Part shown: one piece after another, positions 9,113 through 17,796 of the stretch
Position numbering within the stretch: position 1 is the first letter of the stretch
Layout of the letters: every line of letters begins with the position of its first letter
Assembly: GCA_902789395.1 (NCBI GenBank)
Contig: CADANY010000011.1
Coordinates: 46,797 to 110,796, forward strand
Length of the DNA stretch: 64,000 bases
Source: an uncultured Bacteroidia bacterium
GTDB lineage: Bacteria; Bacteroidota; Bacteroidia; Bacteroidales; UBA932
Direction: 5' to 3'
Made by a program: the position numbers and the translations under genes
The notes under the pieces: model-generated
Database searches by the model: none
Told to the model about the DNA's origin: nothing
Seen by the model: only the letters and a program-made list of their open reading frames with translations

Positions 9113-10074
9113 CACTCGCTCAGGATGCAGTCGAAGACTTCCGGATAGACGTAATAATCGATCACGCCGGAAGGCAGCGACAGGGCCTTGGGGATGCAGC
9201 GTCCGTTCAGGGACGAGACGAAATCCCCGTAATCGATATAGAGGCGGACGGCCTCGGTCGGATCCTTGCTGACCGGGAAGACGCAGCGGAAGACGACATC
9301 CGCCGAAGAAGGATAGACCTGGAGATGCCGCCCGGTAGGAGCATTCCAGACTTCGACCGGCAGGGTTGTCGAGATTTCGACATAGCGGGAAACCGTCATG
9401 GTATAGTGGACTTCCTCCTCCGAGAGGCGTACGCCCTTGATCCGCCCGAGACGCAGGGTTCCGTGGCGGTTTTCATGGACATCGTACAGGTTCAGGGAAG
9501 CGGTATAGACCCGGTCGATGTTGTCGATGCGGGCCGCCTCGCCGTAGATCGTGACGGAATCGGGTTCGATCTTCAGCGGCTCGGAACACATGAACTGGGG
9601 CCGGTAGGTTATATCCTGCACCAGTTCGACGGGAACCCGTTTGTGATTCTGGGCCGGGAAACGGAAACGAAGGGTATCCGAGATGAAGGCGTCAACCTGG
9701 GTCTCATCGCCGAAGATCGCATTCGTATAGTTGTTCAGGACCGCTCCGGCAAGATAAAAATCCTCCTTGCCCGCAGAATGCAAATCCTGTCTTTCAACCT
9801 TGATCCTCAACGGTTTACGATCTTTGGAATAGCGGTTGGACAGGAGACGGAATCCGGTTGTGTGGCAGCGTGCCGTCGCCGTAGCAACGTTGGCGGATAC
9901 GTCTGAATGGCCGTCGATACCGCACTCCGCCACGACCGGTATGCTGACGATGCCGGAATAAGTCCGGGAAAGGTTGCTCACCAGCCAGATTACGGAAGCC
10001 AGAAAGAGGGAGGTCAGGAACAGGATCCAGTCTCTCCCCCTTATCGGGAATCGGTCTTTCAGACGCGGGGTCAC
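9112..10074 (-). CDS. YbbR-like domain membrane-anchored protein
   Basis: This 320-aa protein has one N-terminal membrane segment (WILFLTSLFLASVIWLVSN, about residues 15-34) followed by extracytoplasmic YbbR-like beta repeats. YbbR proteins in Firmicutes (CdaR) regulate a diadenylate cyclase. No cyclase gene is adjacent here, so that role cannot be transferred. The frame starts at a GTG at 10074, one base after the yajC stop. The next convincing ATG lies far inside, so GTG is kept. It sits between yajC and coaE, an arrangement I recognise as common in Bacteroidales. Confidence 0.85.
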   Translation of the reverse strand: MTPRLKDRFPIRGRDWILFLTSLFLASVIWLVSNLSRTYSGIVSIPVVAECGIDGHSDVSANVATATARCHTTGFRLLSNRYSKDRKPLRIKVERQDLHSAGKEDFYLAGAVLNNYTNAIFGDETQVDAFISDTLRFRFPAQNHKRVPVELVQDITYRPQFMCSEPLKIEPDSVTIYGEAARIDNIDRVYTASLNLYDVHENRHGTLRLGRIKGVRLSEEEVHYTMTVSRYVEISTTLPVEVWNAPTGRHLQVYPSSADVVFRCVFPVSKDPTEAVRLYIDYGDFVSSLNGRCIPKALSLPSGVIDYYVYPEVFDCILSE

Positions 10075-10075
10075 T

Positions 10076-10378
10076 CTACTGCTGCGACTCGGAATAGTCT
10101 TTTACGAGACCATTCTTGTCGACGCGGAGCTTGACGTCGCCGTCGACTTTGATGAGCGCGGTCTTTTCGTTGACTTCTACGATTTCTCCATAGATTCCGC
10201 CGACGGTGACGACCTTGTCACCCTTCTTGAGACCGGCACGGAAGTTCTGGAGTTCCTTCTGCTGCTTGCGCTGCGGCCGGATCATGAAAAGCCACATGAC
10301 GACAAAGACGAGAAGAAGCATGATCCACATGGAGGCGGAGCTTCCCGCCGCAGGCGTGGTATTCTGCAATAAATTCAT
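10076..10378 (-). CDS. yajC: Preprotein translocase subunit YajC
   Basis: This 100-aa small inner-membrane protein is the accessory subunit of the SecDF-YajC translocase complex. It has one membrane segment (MWIMLLLVFVVMWLFMI) followed by the family signature RPQRKQQKE and a small cytoplasmic beta domain (GDKVVTVGGIYGEIVEV). The ATG at 10378 is preferred over 10387 because the conserved region begins at MNLLQN. It lies 24 nt after nusB, and ybbR follows. Confidence 0.93.
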   Translation of the reverse strand: MNLLQNTTPAAGSSASMWIMLLLVFVVMWLFMIRPQRKQQKELQNFRAGLKKGDKVVTVGGIYGEIVEVNEKTALIKVDGDVKLRVDKNGLVKDYSESQQ

Positions 10379-10402
10379 GTAAAACATATCAGTAACAATT
10401 GA

Positions 10403-11326
10403 TTAGATTCGTTTGGCAATCTTTCCCGCGTCCATCTCTTCCTTGATCAGCCGGTCGAGGAGGCCGTTGACGAAGGAGCGGCTCTTGGGGGTGCTGTAGT
10501 ATTTCGTCAGTTCGACGTATTCGTTGATCGTCGCACGGACCGGGATATCCTCGAACGTCTCGGCTTCGGTCACGCCGAGGGCGATCAGGGCGATGTCGGT
10601 ATTGAAAAGCCGGTCGGCTTCCCACTGGGAAACGTTTGCCGCGACCTTGCCGGCGATCCGGTCATAATTGGCGACGGCGTTCTGGACGAGTTTCGAGACG
10701 AATACATGATCCGTCGGGTCGGGATAGAGACCGGGATAGGTCCAGCGGCCGGTCTTTGCGATCTCGTCCATGCTCTTCATGTCGAAACGGAGGACGTAAC
10801 CGAGGTCGTCGATCCAGTAGATATTCATTTCCTCAAGAATCTGGGCCAGCTCTTCATTGTCTTCGAATTCGTTCTCGAAGATCGTCTTGAAAAGGCGGGC
10901 ATCTTCTTTGAGGGAACGGCCGGGGGCAGCCATATAGGCCTTGAAATAGTCTTTCTCCCGAATCGTGTCGAAAAGGTTCCGCACCAGGACGTCATAAGGC
11001 TCCCATGAGAGCTTTTTCTTTTCGATAAGTTTTTGGAAATCAGGATCCTCAGCCAGAAGAGAAGCGACGGCGTTTTCAGCGAACTTGCGGTTGGGGTTCC
11101 GTTCTTCCTCGGTTGGGTTGAACTTCGTCAGGCACGCTTCGATCCGGCGGTTCGCTTCGCCGGTCAGGGGCTGGATGCCCGCAAGCATGAACAGATACAG
11201 GTCGCGGGTCGCTTCACAGGATATTTCCAGAAGGGCGAGGCAATCTTTCAGGGAGAGGCTCCTGTCTTCGGAAAAAGAGAAGAGGGTCTTGAAAGCTTTT
11301 GTCCTCAGTATACGTCGGTTCAGCAT
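10403..11326 (-). CDS. nusB: Transcription antitermination factor NusB (long Bacteroidota form)
   Basis: This 307-aa protein is about twice the length of E. coli NusB, as is usual in Bacteroidota, where an N-terminal helical extension precedes the NusB fold. The C-terminal half (about residues 190-300) carries the recognisable segments DRIAGKVAANVSQWEADRL, ALIALGVTEAETFEDIPV and INEYVELTKYYSTPKSRSFV. NusB joins NusE on boxA RNA to prevent premature termination in rRNA operons. The start MLNRRILRTKAFK at 11326 is chosen because this is the conserved N-terminus. It is the first gene of the minus-strand operon. Confidence 0.92.
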   Translation of the reverse strand: MLNRRILRTKAFKTLFSFSEDRSLSLKDCLALLEISCEATRDLYLFMLAGIQPLTGEANRRIEACLTKFNPTEEERNPNRKFAENAVASLLAEDPDFQKLIEKKKLSWEPYDVLVRNLFDTIREKDYFKAYMAAPGRSLKEDARLFKTIFENEFEDNEELAQILEEMNIYWIDDLGYVLRFDMKSMDEIAKTGRWTYPGLYPDPTDHVFVSKLVQNAVANYDRIAGKVAANVSQWEADRLFNTDIALIALGVTEAETFEDIPVRATINEYVELTKYYSTPKSRSFVNGLLDRLIKEEMDAGKIAKRI

Positions 11327-11349
11327 AGAGTCAATCAAAAAAATTTGCA

Positions 11350-11357
11350 CAAATATA
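11350..11357 (-). promoter_or_regulatory. nusB promoter -7 box
   Basis: On the minus strand the sequence reads TATATTTG, a perfect TAnnTTTG box, 23 nt upstream of the nusB ATG. It is divergent from the box at 11379-11386 that serves the next gene, so this is a compact bidirectional promoter region. Confidence 0.55.
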
Positions 11358-11378
11358 GTGAATTGTAAGAATTTTCCC

Positions 11379-11386
11379 TATTTTTG
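11379..11386 (+). promoter_or_regulatory. Promoter -7 box of PUR-alpha gene
   Basis: TATTTTTG lies 21 nt before the ATG at 11408 and matches TAnnTTTG. No clear -33 box was seen. Confidence 0.5.
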
Positions 11387-11407
11387 TAGAGAATAAAATG
11401 CATACTT

Positions 11408-11749
11408 ATGTACAGTGAGGATTATGAGAGGGGCTACCCTCAGGAGAGAAACAGTGAAGATGTATACTCCAGGCCGGTAAGGGCCGGTAAGCGGACGTAT
11501 TTTTTCGATGTCAAATCGACCCGGGGCAACAATGACTACTACCTGACGATTACAGAGAGCAAGCGCCGCCAGGAACGCGACGGCAGTTTCTCGTTCGACA
11601 AACACAAGATTTTCCTCTACAAGGAAGATTTCGAAAAATTCGCGGAAGGACTCGAAGATGCAATCGATTATATCCGCAAGAACTGCCTGAAGGATATGCC
11701 TTCGCGCGAGGACGGGCAGATGACGGATGTTTCCTTCGACGAACTCTGA
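11408..11749 (+). CDS. PUR-alpha-like nucleic-acid-binding protein (DUF3276)
   Basis: This 113-aa protein contains one PUR repeat (YFFDVKSTRGNNDYYLTITE, then KHKIFLYKEDFEKFAEGLEDAI). The fold is known from Borrelia BpuR and eukaryotic Pur-alpha as a single- and double-stranded nucleic-acid binder. The N-terminus is an Arg/Glu-rich, probably disordered tail. It is small, cytoplasmic and dimeric by family knowledge. The target in Bacteroidota is not known from the sequence. It is followed 49 nt later by the deaminase gene. Confidence 0.88.
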   Translation: MYSEDYERGYPQERNSEDVYSRPVRAGKRTYFFDVKSTRGNNDYYLTITESKRRQERDGSFSFDKHKIFLYKEDFEKFAEGLEDAIDYIRKNCLKDMPSREDGQMTDVSFDEL

Positions 11750-11798
11750 TATGTTTAACGACCGGCCGCGTGCCGGTTTTTTCAAATCCGCCGACACT

Positions 11799-13061
11799 AT
11801 GATATTTTTAAAAGACATCACAATCGACGGCCGGGTGGTCGACATGCTGATCGAAAATGGAAAAATCAGCCGTATCAGCCCCGGAATTGAACTCTCCCCG
11901 GCCGACGGTGCCGACGTGCAGATTATGGACTGCCGCGGCAAGGTCGCCATCCCGGGATTCATCAACATGCATACCCATGCCGCCATGTCCCTGATGCGCG
12001 GGATCATGGAGGACGTTCCCTTTGAAATCTGGCTGTCCAATATCTGGAAAATCGAGAAGAACATCGACGCCGATTTTGTCTATTGGGGGACGAAGATCGC
12101 CTGCCTTGAGATGATCAAAAGCGGGACGACGACCTTCAATGACCAGTATTTCTACCCCGACGCCGCACACCAGGCGGCCGTGGAGATGGGGGTCCGCCCG
12201 TTTATCTGCTATGTCGTTCTCGACCACCTCGACAGGGACGCCGCCGAACGCCAGAAGAAGCAGTGCCAGCTCATGTACGAGAAATCGCTCGGATGGAAGG
12301 ACGGAGCGCGGATGCAGATGGGCTTCCATGCCATCTACTCCGTCACCGAGGAGATGATGGTTTGGGCGTCCGACTTTGCGAAAGAACACGGGCTGAAACT
12401 CCATATCCATCTTGCGGAATACGAGAAGGAAGTCATTGACTGCAAGGCGGCCCATAAGGGACTTACCCCGACGGAGTATCTCAATGAACTCGGGATCCTG
12501 GGCCCGCATCTGATTGCCGGCCATACGCTCTGGCTCAGCGAACATGATATCGAACTTCTCGGGGAGAACCATGTCAACTGTGTCCACAACATCAACTCCA
12601 ACGCCAAGCTTGCGTCCGGCTACCGGTTCAAGTACAATGAGCTCCGGGACGCCGGAGCCAATGTCTGTCTCGGGACCGACGGGGCCGCCTCGTCGAACAA
12701 CATGGACATGCTGGAGACCATGAAAACGACCGCCCTTTTCCAGAAAGCGTGGCGGAAGGACCCGGCCCAGATGCCGATCCGGGAACTGATGGATATGGCC
12801 ACGATAAACGGTGCGAAGGCCCTCGGGATCCATGCAGGCGTACTGCAGGAAGGCGCCGATGCGGATATCTCCATCGTCGATACGGAGAATTCCAGCTTCC
12901 TCTCCCCCGCTCCCTTCGAGGCGAACCTCATCTACTCCGCCCACAGCGACTGCATCGACTCGGTCATCGCCGGCGGGAAATTCGTGATGAAAAATCGTGT
13001 GGTAGAAAATGAGGAGTCGATTCTCTTCTATGCACGGGAAGTATTGAACAAAATCCAATAA
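11799..13061 (+). CDS. mtaD: 5'-methylthioadenosine / S-adenosylhomocysteine deaminase
   Basis: This 420-aa amidohydrolase-superfamily enzyme deaminates MTA and/or SAH to the inosine derivatives. Metal ligands are visible in [11 protein letters not shown] (HxH), [19 protein letters not shown] and [12 protein letters not shown] (the catalytic Asp). The segment after the HTH motif, [15 protein letters not shown], is typical of MTA/SAH deaminases rather than guanine deaminase. The frame opens at 11727 in the preceding gene, but [13 protein letters not shown] at 11799 is the conserved start. Two purine nucleoside phosphorylase genes follow directly, so the product is probably phosphorolysed next. 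Confidence 0.88.
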   Translation: MIFLKDITIDGRVVDMLIENGKISRISPGIELSPADGADVQIMDCRGKVAIPGFINMHTHAAMSLMRGIMEDVPFEIWLSNIWKIEKNIDADFVYWGTKIACLEMIKSGTTTFNDQYFYPDAAHQAAVEMGVRPFICYVVLDHLDRDAAERQKKQCQLMYEKSLGWKDGARMQMGFHAIYSVTEEMMVWASDFAKEHGLKLHIHLAEYEKEVIDCKAAHKGLTPTEYLNELGILGPHLIAGHTLWLSEHDIELLGENHVNCVHNINSNAKLASGYRFKYNELRDAGANVCLGTDGAASSNNMDMLETMKTTALFQKAWRKDPAQMPIRELMDMATINGAKALGIHAGVLQEGADADISIVDTENSSFLSPAPFEANLIYSAHSDCIDSVIAGGKFVMKNRVVENEESILFYAREVLNKIQ

Positions 13062-13072
13062 CCTACTTTATT

Positions 13073-13900
13073 ATGGATGAAAGATTAGAAAGAATACACG
13101 GTGCAGCGGCCTATGTCAGCAGCAAGCTGGGCGGAAAGCACCCGGAGGTGGGAATTGTGCTCGGAAGCGGCCTGGGACGTCTCGCCGACCGGATTACGGA
13201 GAAGACCGTCATCCCTTATAAAGATATTCCGGGTTTTCCGGTCAGTACGGCGATCGGTCACAAGGGCAACCTGATTTTCGGAACCCTCGCCGGCAAGAAA
13301 GTCATCGCCATGCAGGGCAGGTTCCACTATTATGAGGGCTATTCGATGGACCTTGTCACGCTCCCGATCCGCGTCATGCAGGTCCTCGGAATCCGCTTTC
13401 TTTTCGTTTCCAATGCGGCCGGTGGAGTCAATTATAACCTCCACATCGGCGATATCATGATCATTAAGGACCATATTAACCGGCTTCCGAACCCGCTCAT
13501 CGGACCCAACCTCGAGGAGTTTGGCCCCCGGTTCCCGGACATGACCCGTCCGTATGACCCGAAGTTGATTGCCCTGGCAAAGGAAACGGCCGCTGAGATG
13601 GGGATTGAAGTGAAAGAAGGCGTCTACCTCGGCAGTACGGGTCCGACGTACGAGACCCCGGCCGAATATAAGTTCTTCCGCATTTCCGGCGGGGATGCGG
13701 TCGGTATGAGCACGATTCCGGAAGTCATCGTCGCCCGCCATTCGGGCATTCCGGTCTTCGGAATGAGTGTGATTACGAATGAGGCCCACGACAACTATTC
13801 TGACGACTATGTAAACAACGGACATGACGTTGTCGTTGCGGCCGACAAGGCAACCGATACCATGTCATCGCTATTTGAAAAAATGATTGAAAAGCTTTAA
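13073..13900 (+). CDS. punA: Purine nucleoside phosphorylase, 6-oxopurine type (copy 1)
   Basis: This 275-aa trimeric-type PNP splits purine nucleosides with phosphate to free base and ribose 1-phosphate. The phosphate site is GSGLG near residue 31 with GHKGN and the HYYEGY segment. The base-binding residues are E194 ([11 protein letters not shown]) and N236 (SVITNEAHD), equal to human E201 and N243, which select inosine and guanosine. H251 aligns approximately with human H257, which contacts the ribose 5'-OH. The gene lies 11 nt after mtaD and 3 nt before a second paralogue. Confidence 0.9.
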   Translation: MDERLERIHGAAAYVSSKLGGKHPEVGIVLGSGLGRLADRITEKTVIPYKDIPGFPVSTAIGHKGNLIFGTLAGKKVIAMQGRFHYYEGYSMDLVTLPIRVMQVLGIRFLFVSNAAGGVNYNLHIGDIMIIKDHINRLPNPLIGPNLEEFGPRFPDMTRPYDPKLIALAKETAAEMGIEVKEGVYLGSTGPTYETPAEYKFFRISGGDAVGMSTIPEVIVARHSGIPVFGMSVITNEAHDNYSDDYVNNGHDVVVAADKATDTMSSLFEKMIEKL

Positions 13901-13902
13901 GG

Positions 13903-14727
13903 ATGAATTTGTTAGAAACCATTTATACGGCCGCTGACGCGGTCCGGTCCCGGATGGGACAATATCAGCCCGAGGTCGGGATTGTCCTCGGCAGCGGACT
14001 GGGGAAACTTGCGGACGATATCGAAGACCCGATCGTCATTCCCTACCGGGAGATTCCGGGATTCCCGGTCAGTACCGCGATCGGTCATAAGAATAATTTT
14101 ATCATCGGCACCCTCAGCGGGAAGTGTGTGATCGCCATGCAGGGCCGCATTCACTATTACGACGGCTATCCGATGAGTATGGTTACCCTCCCGATCCGGG
14201 TTATGAAAGTACTGGGAATCCAGTATCTGCTCGTATCGAACGCGGCCGGCGGGACGAACCTCGATTTCCATGTCGGCGACCTGATGGTCATCACGGACCA
14301 TATCAATGGTCTCCCGAACCCGCTGATCGGTCCGAACCTTGATGAGTTCGGTCCCCGCTTCCCTGATATGACGCGTCCCTACGACCCGAAGTTGATCGGG
14401 ATGGTCGATCAGATCGCGGCAGAGAAAGGGATCAACCTCCGGAAAGGTGTCTATTATGCGTTGACCGGTCCCTGTTATGAGACGCCTGCAGAATATGCCT
14501 GTTTCCGCCGCTACGGAGCCGATGCCGTCGGCATGAGCACGACACCGGAAGTCATTGTCGCGCGTCACAGCGGGATCCCGTGTTTCGGCATTTCCGTCAT
14601 TACGGACGTTGCGCATGCAACGGAAGATGCCGATTACGTCACGGACGGCGCCGCCATCGTCGCAGCCGCAGACGCCGCAGCCGACCGCATGAGTATTCTT
14701 TTCAAGACGCTCCTCGAGCGCCTGTAA
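13903..14727 (+). CDS. Purine nucleoside phosphorylase paralogue with MTAP-like pocket (copy 2)
   Basis: This 274-aa protein is clearly a tandem paralogue of the preceding gene; long stretches such as RPLIGPNL-type loops and [10 protein letters not shown] are shared. The catalytic frame is intact: GSGLGKL, GHKNN and E193 (CYETPAEY). Two pocket residues differ. D235 (SVITDVAHA) replaces the Asn that reads the purine 6-position, and A250 replaces the His that contacts the 5'-OH. Human MTA phosphorylase also has Asp (D220) and a small hydrophobic residue (V233) at these sites. A preference for adenosine or 5'-alkylthio nucleosides is therefore predicted, but not shown. Confidence 0.88.
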   Translation: MNLLETIYTAADAVRSRMGQYQPEVGIVLGSGLGKLADDIEDPIVIPYREIPGFPVSTAIGHKNNFIIGTLSGKCVIAMQGRIHYYDGYPMSMVTLPIRVMKVLGIQYLLVSNAAGGTNLDFHVGDLMVITDHINGLPNPLIGPNLDEFGPRFPDMTRPYDPKLIGMVDQIAAEKGINLRKGVYYALTGPCYETPAEYACFRRYGADAVGMSTTPEVIVARHSGIPCFGISVITDVAHATEDADYVTDGAAIVAAADAAADRMSILFKTLLERL

Positions 14728-14746
14728 AGCCGTTTCTTCCCTCGTC

Positions 14747-14865
14747 AAAAGGGAGCCTGTCCTTTCTGAAACCGTCGCTTCGCGACCCCTCCCGGCTTCC
14801 GCCGGGCCCCTCCCTCTTATAGTGCCGAGGGTGGCATAGGTTTCAGAAAGGACAGGCTCCCTTTT
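14747..14865. repeat. Palindromic element 1 (27-bp perfect arms, 65-nt core)
   Basis: The arms 14747-14773 and 14839-14865 are perfect reverse complements over 27 bp. The core between them (14774-14838) is C-rich with the blocks TCGCTTCGC, CCCTCCC and GGGCCCCTCCC. The same core blocks, in inverted orientation, occur in the element at 31603-31740, although the arm sequences differ. As RNA it would fold into one long stem and could act as a bidirectional terminator between the convergent genes on either side. No transposase is associated. Confidence 0.85.
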
Positions 14866-14880
14866 CAGGGGAAGCCCCGG

Positions 14881-15066
14881 CTACTTGAACCAGGAGACAA
14901 GTTTATCCTTGGCGTAGAGATAGTAGACGGCGAGGCCGATCCAGCTGGTAGCCAGGACGAGGATGATGCATAGGATCTTCGGTCCGAGCTTGATGGGTTT
15001 CTTGAGGATGTCAAGCACTGCGAGAATCGACAGAACGACACCGACGATGTAGACAATACGTGCCAT
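14881..15066 (-). CDS. Small two-helix membrane protein
   Basis: This 61-aa protein consists of two predicted membrane helices (IVYIVGVVLSILAVLDIL and ILCIILVLATSWIGLAVYYLY) joined by a basic loop (KKPIKLG) and ending in a short charged tail. The pattern resembles the PLDc_N type of small membrane domain, but I would not assign a function. It lies just upstream of the 3' end of nadE on the same strand, only 4 nt after the nadE stop, so it is probably the last gene of the nadE transcript. Confidence 0.7.
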   Translation of the reverse strand: MARIVYIVGVVLSILAVLDILKKPIKLGPKILCIILVLATSWIGLAVYYLYAKDKLVSWFK

Positions 15067-15070
15067 AATA

Positions 15071-17119
15071 TTAAAGATTTAAAGGGTTAAGTTCATTGAG
15101 GAAAAGCGCCCATTTGGCATCCGACGGCATCCGCCAGTCCCCTCTCGGAGAAAGGCTGACCGATCCGACCTTCGGACCGTCCGGCAGGCAGGAGCGCTTG
15201 AACTGCTGGCCGATGAACCGCTTGAAGAAGTTGTAGGCCCACTTCCGGAGAGTCTCCTTATCGTACTGATTTCCAAATGCTTTCTCCGCGAGGAAGAGGA
15301 TCTTTTTCGGTTCGCATCCGAAGCGGAAGAAGTGGTAGAGGAAAAAGTCGTTGAGTTCGTAGGGGCCGACCAGGTTCTCGGTCAACTGGGCGATCTCTCC
15401 GTTCTCATCCGCCGGGGTCAGTTCAGGACTGATCGGCGTCGCGACGATATCCGCGATGATTTCTCCGACCGTACGGTCCCCTTTCCGGTCCTCTCCTGTG
15501 AAAAGCGTCTCCCCGATCCAGCGGCATAGATAGCGTACCAGCGTTTTCGGGACGGAAGCGTTGACTCCGTACATGGACATATGGTCCCCGTTGTAGGTGC
15601 ACCAGCCGAGGGCGAGTTCCGACAGGTCCCCGGTCCCGACGACGATGCCGCCGGTCTGGTTTGAGAGGTCCATCAGGATCTGGGTCCGCTCCCGGGCCTG
15701 GGCATTTTCGTAGGTTGTGTCCATCACCGCGGGATCGTGTCCGATATCCTTGAAGTGCTGGTTGACAGCCGGGACGACGGAAATTTCCTTCGATGTAATG
15801 CCGAGCGCCTCCATCAGGTCGTCCGCATTGCTCCGGGTCCGTTTCGACGTTCCAAGGCCGGGCATCGTGACGCCGATGATCCGGCTGCGGTCCCATCCGA
15901 GCTTGTCGAAGGCAAGAACCGTAATCAGCAGGGCAAGGGTGCTGTCGAGTCCGCCGGAGATGCCGATAACGGCTGTCTTGGCGCTGAGGTGGTCCAGGCG
16001 TGTCGCCAGACCGAGGGTCTGGATCGAGATGATCTCCTCACTGCGGGCCTTGATCTCCTCGGGAGCCCCGGCAGGGACGAAGGGATGCGGTTCGATATAG
16101 CGGTAGAAGCGTTTTTCGAAGTCCGTGGCCGGCAGATTCCCGACATAGACGCGGGAATACATCTGCGCATAGGTAGAGGCACGGGTTCCGTCCGGGGTGA
16201 CGTAGAAGAAAGAGCTTTGTTTCTGGCGGAGGACCGTCAGTTTCTCGACGTCGAGATCGGCAAGGATCATCGTCGAATCCATCGTAAAGCGCTTGGCCTC
16301 GGCCATCAGGGTTCCGTTCTCGTAGATAAGGGAAGAGCCGGCATAGACCAGATCCTGGGTCGACTCTCCGTAATTGCTGGAGCAGTAGATATAACCGGAA
16401 AGGGTATGGGCGGACTGCTCGCAGACAAGATTCTTCCGGTAGGTATGCTTGAGGAGGACCTCATTGCTTGCGGAGAGATTGACAATCAGCTGCGCTCCGG
16501 CGACGCTGTGGAACGAAGAAGGGGGAAGCGGGGTCCAAAGGTCTTCGCAGATCTCGATCGCGAAAGTGGCCTTTCCGATGCTGAAAAGGATGTTCGGGGA
16601 GATGTTGCAGCGGCGTCCGGCGAAGGTGATTTCCGCGCAGAAGCCCTCCCGGACAAAGTCTTTTCCGTTGTCGGTAAAGCGCCCCTCGTTATGGACATTG
16701 CCGGAGAGGAAATCGGCACCGGTCGAGAACCAGCGGGATTCGTAGAACTCATTGTAGGTCGGGAGGTAGATCTTGGGCACGATGCCCTTGATCTGTCCGT
16801 TCCGCATAACGACGGCGCAGTTGTAGAGCTTGTCGTTGTAACGGACCGGCGCGCCGAGAACAACGGTGATTTCTCTTCCGCGGAGGTGGTCCCTGACGGC
16901 GGCAACGGCTTCTTCGGCCCGTTCGATCAGGAGATTGGACCCGAAAAGGTCGCCGCAGGTATAGCCCGTGACGGACAGTTCCGGGAAAACGACAAGGGCG
17001 GCCTGCTCCTTATCGGCCTCGTCTATAAGACGGATAATTTCCGATGTATTATATTGAATATCAGATACTTTAACTCGCGGAGAGGCTGCTGCCACCCTGA
17101 TAAATCCGAAACTTTTCAT
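15071..17119 (-). CDS. nadE: Glutamine-dependent NAD+ synthetase
   Basis: This 682-aa enzyme amidates nicotinic acid adenine dinucleotide to NAD+ using glutamine. The N-terminal nitrilase-type glutaminase domain has its triad at E47 (VFPELSVTGY), K116 (GIVPKIYLP) and C191 (AIEICEDLW). The C-terminal synthetase domain has the PP-loop GISGGLDSTLAL and the segment GTGDLSELALGWCTYNGDH. The length matches the two-domain form. The frame extends to 17131, but the ATG at 17119 (MKSFGFIRVAA) is the conserved start. A possible TAAATTCG promoter box lies about 25 nt upstream. Confidence 0.94.
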   Translation of the reverse strand: MKSFGFIRVAAASPRVKVSDIQYNTSEIIRLIDEADKEQAALVVFPELSVTGYTCGDLFGSNLLIERAEEAVAAVRDHLRGREITVVLGAPVRYNDKLYNCAVVMRNGQIKGIVPKIYLPTYNEFYESRWFSTGADFLSGNVHNEGRFTDNGKDFVREGFCAEITFAGRRCNISPNILFSIGKATFAIEICEDLWTPLPPSSFHSVAGAQLIVNLSASNEVLLKHTYRKNLVCEQSAHTLSGYIYCSSNYGESTQDLVYAGSSLIYENGTLMAEAKRFTMDSTMILADLDVEKLTVLRQKQSSFFYVTPDGTRASTYAQMYSRVYVGNLPATDFEKRFYRYIEPHPFVPAGAPEEIKARSEEIISIQTLGLATRLDHLSAKTAVIGISGGLDSTLALLITVLAFDKLGWDRSRIIGVTMPGLGTSKRTRSNADDLMEALGITSKEISVVPAVNQHFKDIGHDPAVMDTTYENAQARERTQILMDLSNQTGGIVVGTGDLSELALGWCTYNGDHMSMYGVNASVPKTLVRYLCRWIGETLFTGEDRKGDRTVGEIIADIVATPISPELTPADENGEIAQLTENLVGPYELNDFFLYHFFRFGCEPKKILFLAEKAFGNQYDKETLRKWAYNFFKRFIGQQFKRSCLPDGPKVGSVSLSPRGDWRMPSDAKWALFLNELNPLNL

Positions 17120-17195
17120 TCTATATATCAATGCTCGATGTGCGAATTTAAATAAATTTAGTCAATATATATGATGTTCTCTTAAATTTTTTTAC

Positions 17196-17203
17196 TAAAT
17201 TTG
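17196..17203 (+). promoter_or_regulatory. Promoter -7 box for zapB-like/zapA
   Basis: TAAATTTG is a perfect TAnnTTTG box, 27 nt before the ATG at 17231. The region upstream is very AT-rich. Confidence 0.55.
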
Positions 17204-17230
17204 CCATGATTAGGTAGAATAAGGCAAGCT

Positions 17231-17506
17231 ATGCTTGAAGATATCAGGAAAAACATCAACCGTCTGATCGCCTTGTACGAGGCAGAAAAGGCCGAGAATG
17301 AGAATCTGCGTTCCCAGCTATCCGAAAGCAGGGCTGCCGTCAACTCCTACAGGGAACAGATATCCGGGTTGGAAGAACAGATAGAAACGCTTCGACTCAC
17401 GCAAGCTTTTACCGCAGGCGGAAATATGCCCTCCGCCTCGAAAGAAAAAATAGACAGGATGATCAAGGAGATCGACAGATGTATCTCCCTGCTTGAAAAG
17501 AGCTGA
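17231..17506 (+). CDS. Short coiled-coil protein, ZapB-like partner of ZapA
   Basis: This 91-aa protein is almost entirely a predicted coiled coil (heptads from about residue 5 to 58: LIALYEAEKAENENLRSQL, then ISGLEEQIETLRL). A short linker and a second helix (IDRMIKEIDRCISLLEKS) follow. It has no signal peptide. Its stop overlaps the zapA start (TGATG). Size, composition and linkage suggest a ZapB-type bridge for division-ring assembly. That is inference, because sequence homology to ZapB cannot be claimed from a coiled coil alone. Confidence 0.65.
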   Translation: MLEDIRKNINRLIALYEAEKAENENLRSQLSESRAAVNSYREQISGLEEQIETLRLTQAFTAGGNMPSASKEKIDRMIKEIDRCISLLEKS

Positions 17507-17796
17507 TGATGGACCAGAAGATTACGATCACGATCGCGGAGCGCAAATACTCACTCAGCGCCTCGTCCCCCGAGAACGAGACGTTGCTGCGGACCGCCGC
17601 CGAATGGATCAACAAGCGACTGGACGATCTTACCCGCAAAGTGCCGGGGAAAAGCGACCTTGACAAGATGACGCTGATCGCCTTGAATATGGCCTTCGGG
17701 ACCCTCGCCCTCCAGAAAGACCTGGATGCGGCGAAGGCTGAAGCCGAGCAGATGCTGAAAGATACGGAGCACTATTTGGACAATATAGCGGAATAG
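17506..17796 (+). CDS. zapA: Cell division protein ZapA
   Basis: This 96-aa ZapA-family protein bundles FtsZ filaments at the division site. The N-terminal globular part (KITITIAERKYSLSASSPENE) and the helix with INKRLDDL fit the family. The C-terminal coiled coil (LDAAKAEAEQMLKDTEHYL) mediates tetramerisation. Two consecutive ATG codons open the gene, and the first overlaps the stop of the upstream coiled-coil gene. A probable 6S RNA begins at the stop codon, a gene order also known for zapA in proteobacteria. Confidence 0.88.
   Translation: MMDQKITITIAERKYSLSASSPENETLLRTAAEWINKRLDDLTRKVPGKSDLDKMTLIALNMAFGTLALQKDLDAAKAEAEQMLKDTEHYLDNIAE

Noticed and set aside
13073..14727. Tandem PNP genes as an assembly duplication or frameshifted pair
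   Set aside because: The two copies differ throughout, including pocket residues, and both have complete frames.
15737..17155. 472-codon plus-strand frame across nadE
   Set aside because: nadE on the minus strand has intact catalytic motifs; the plus-strand translation is low complexity and matches nothing I recognise.
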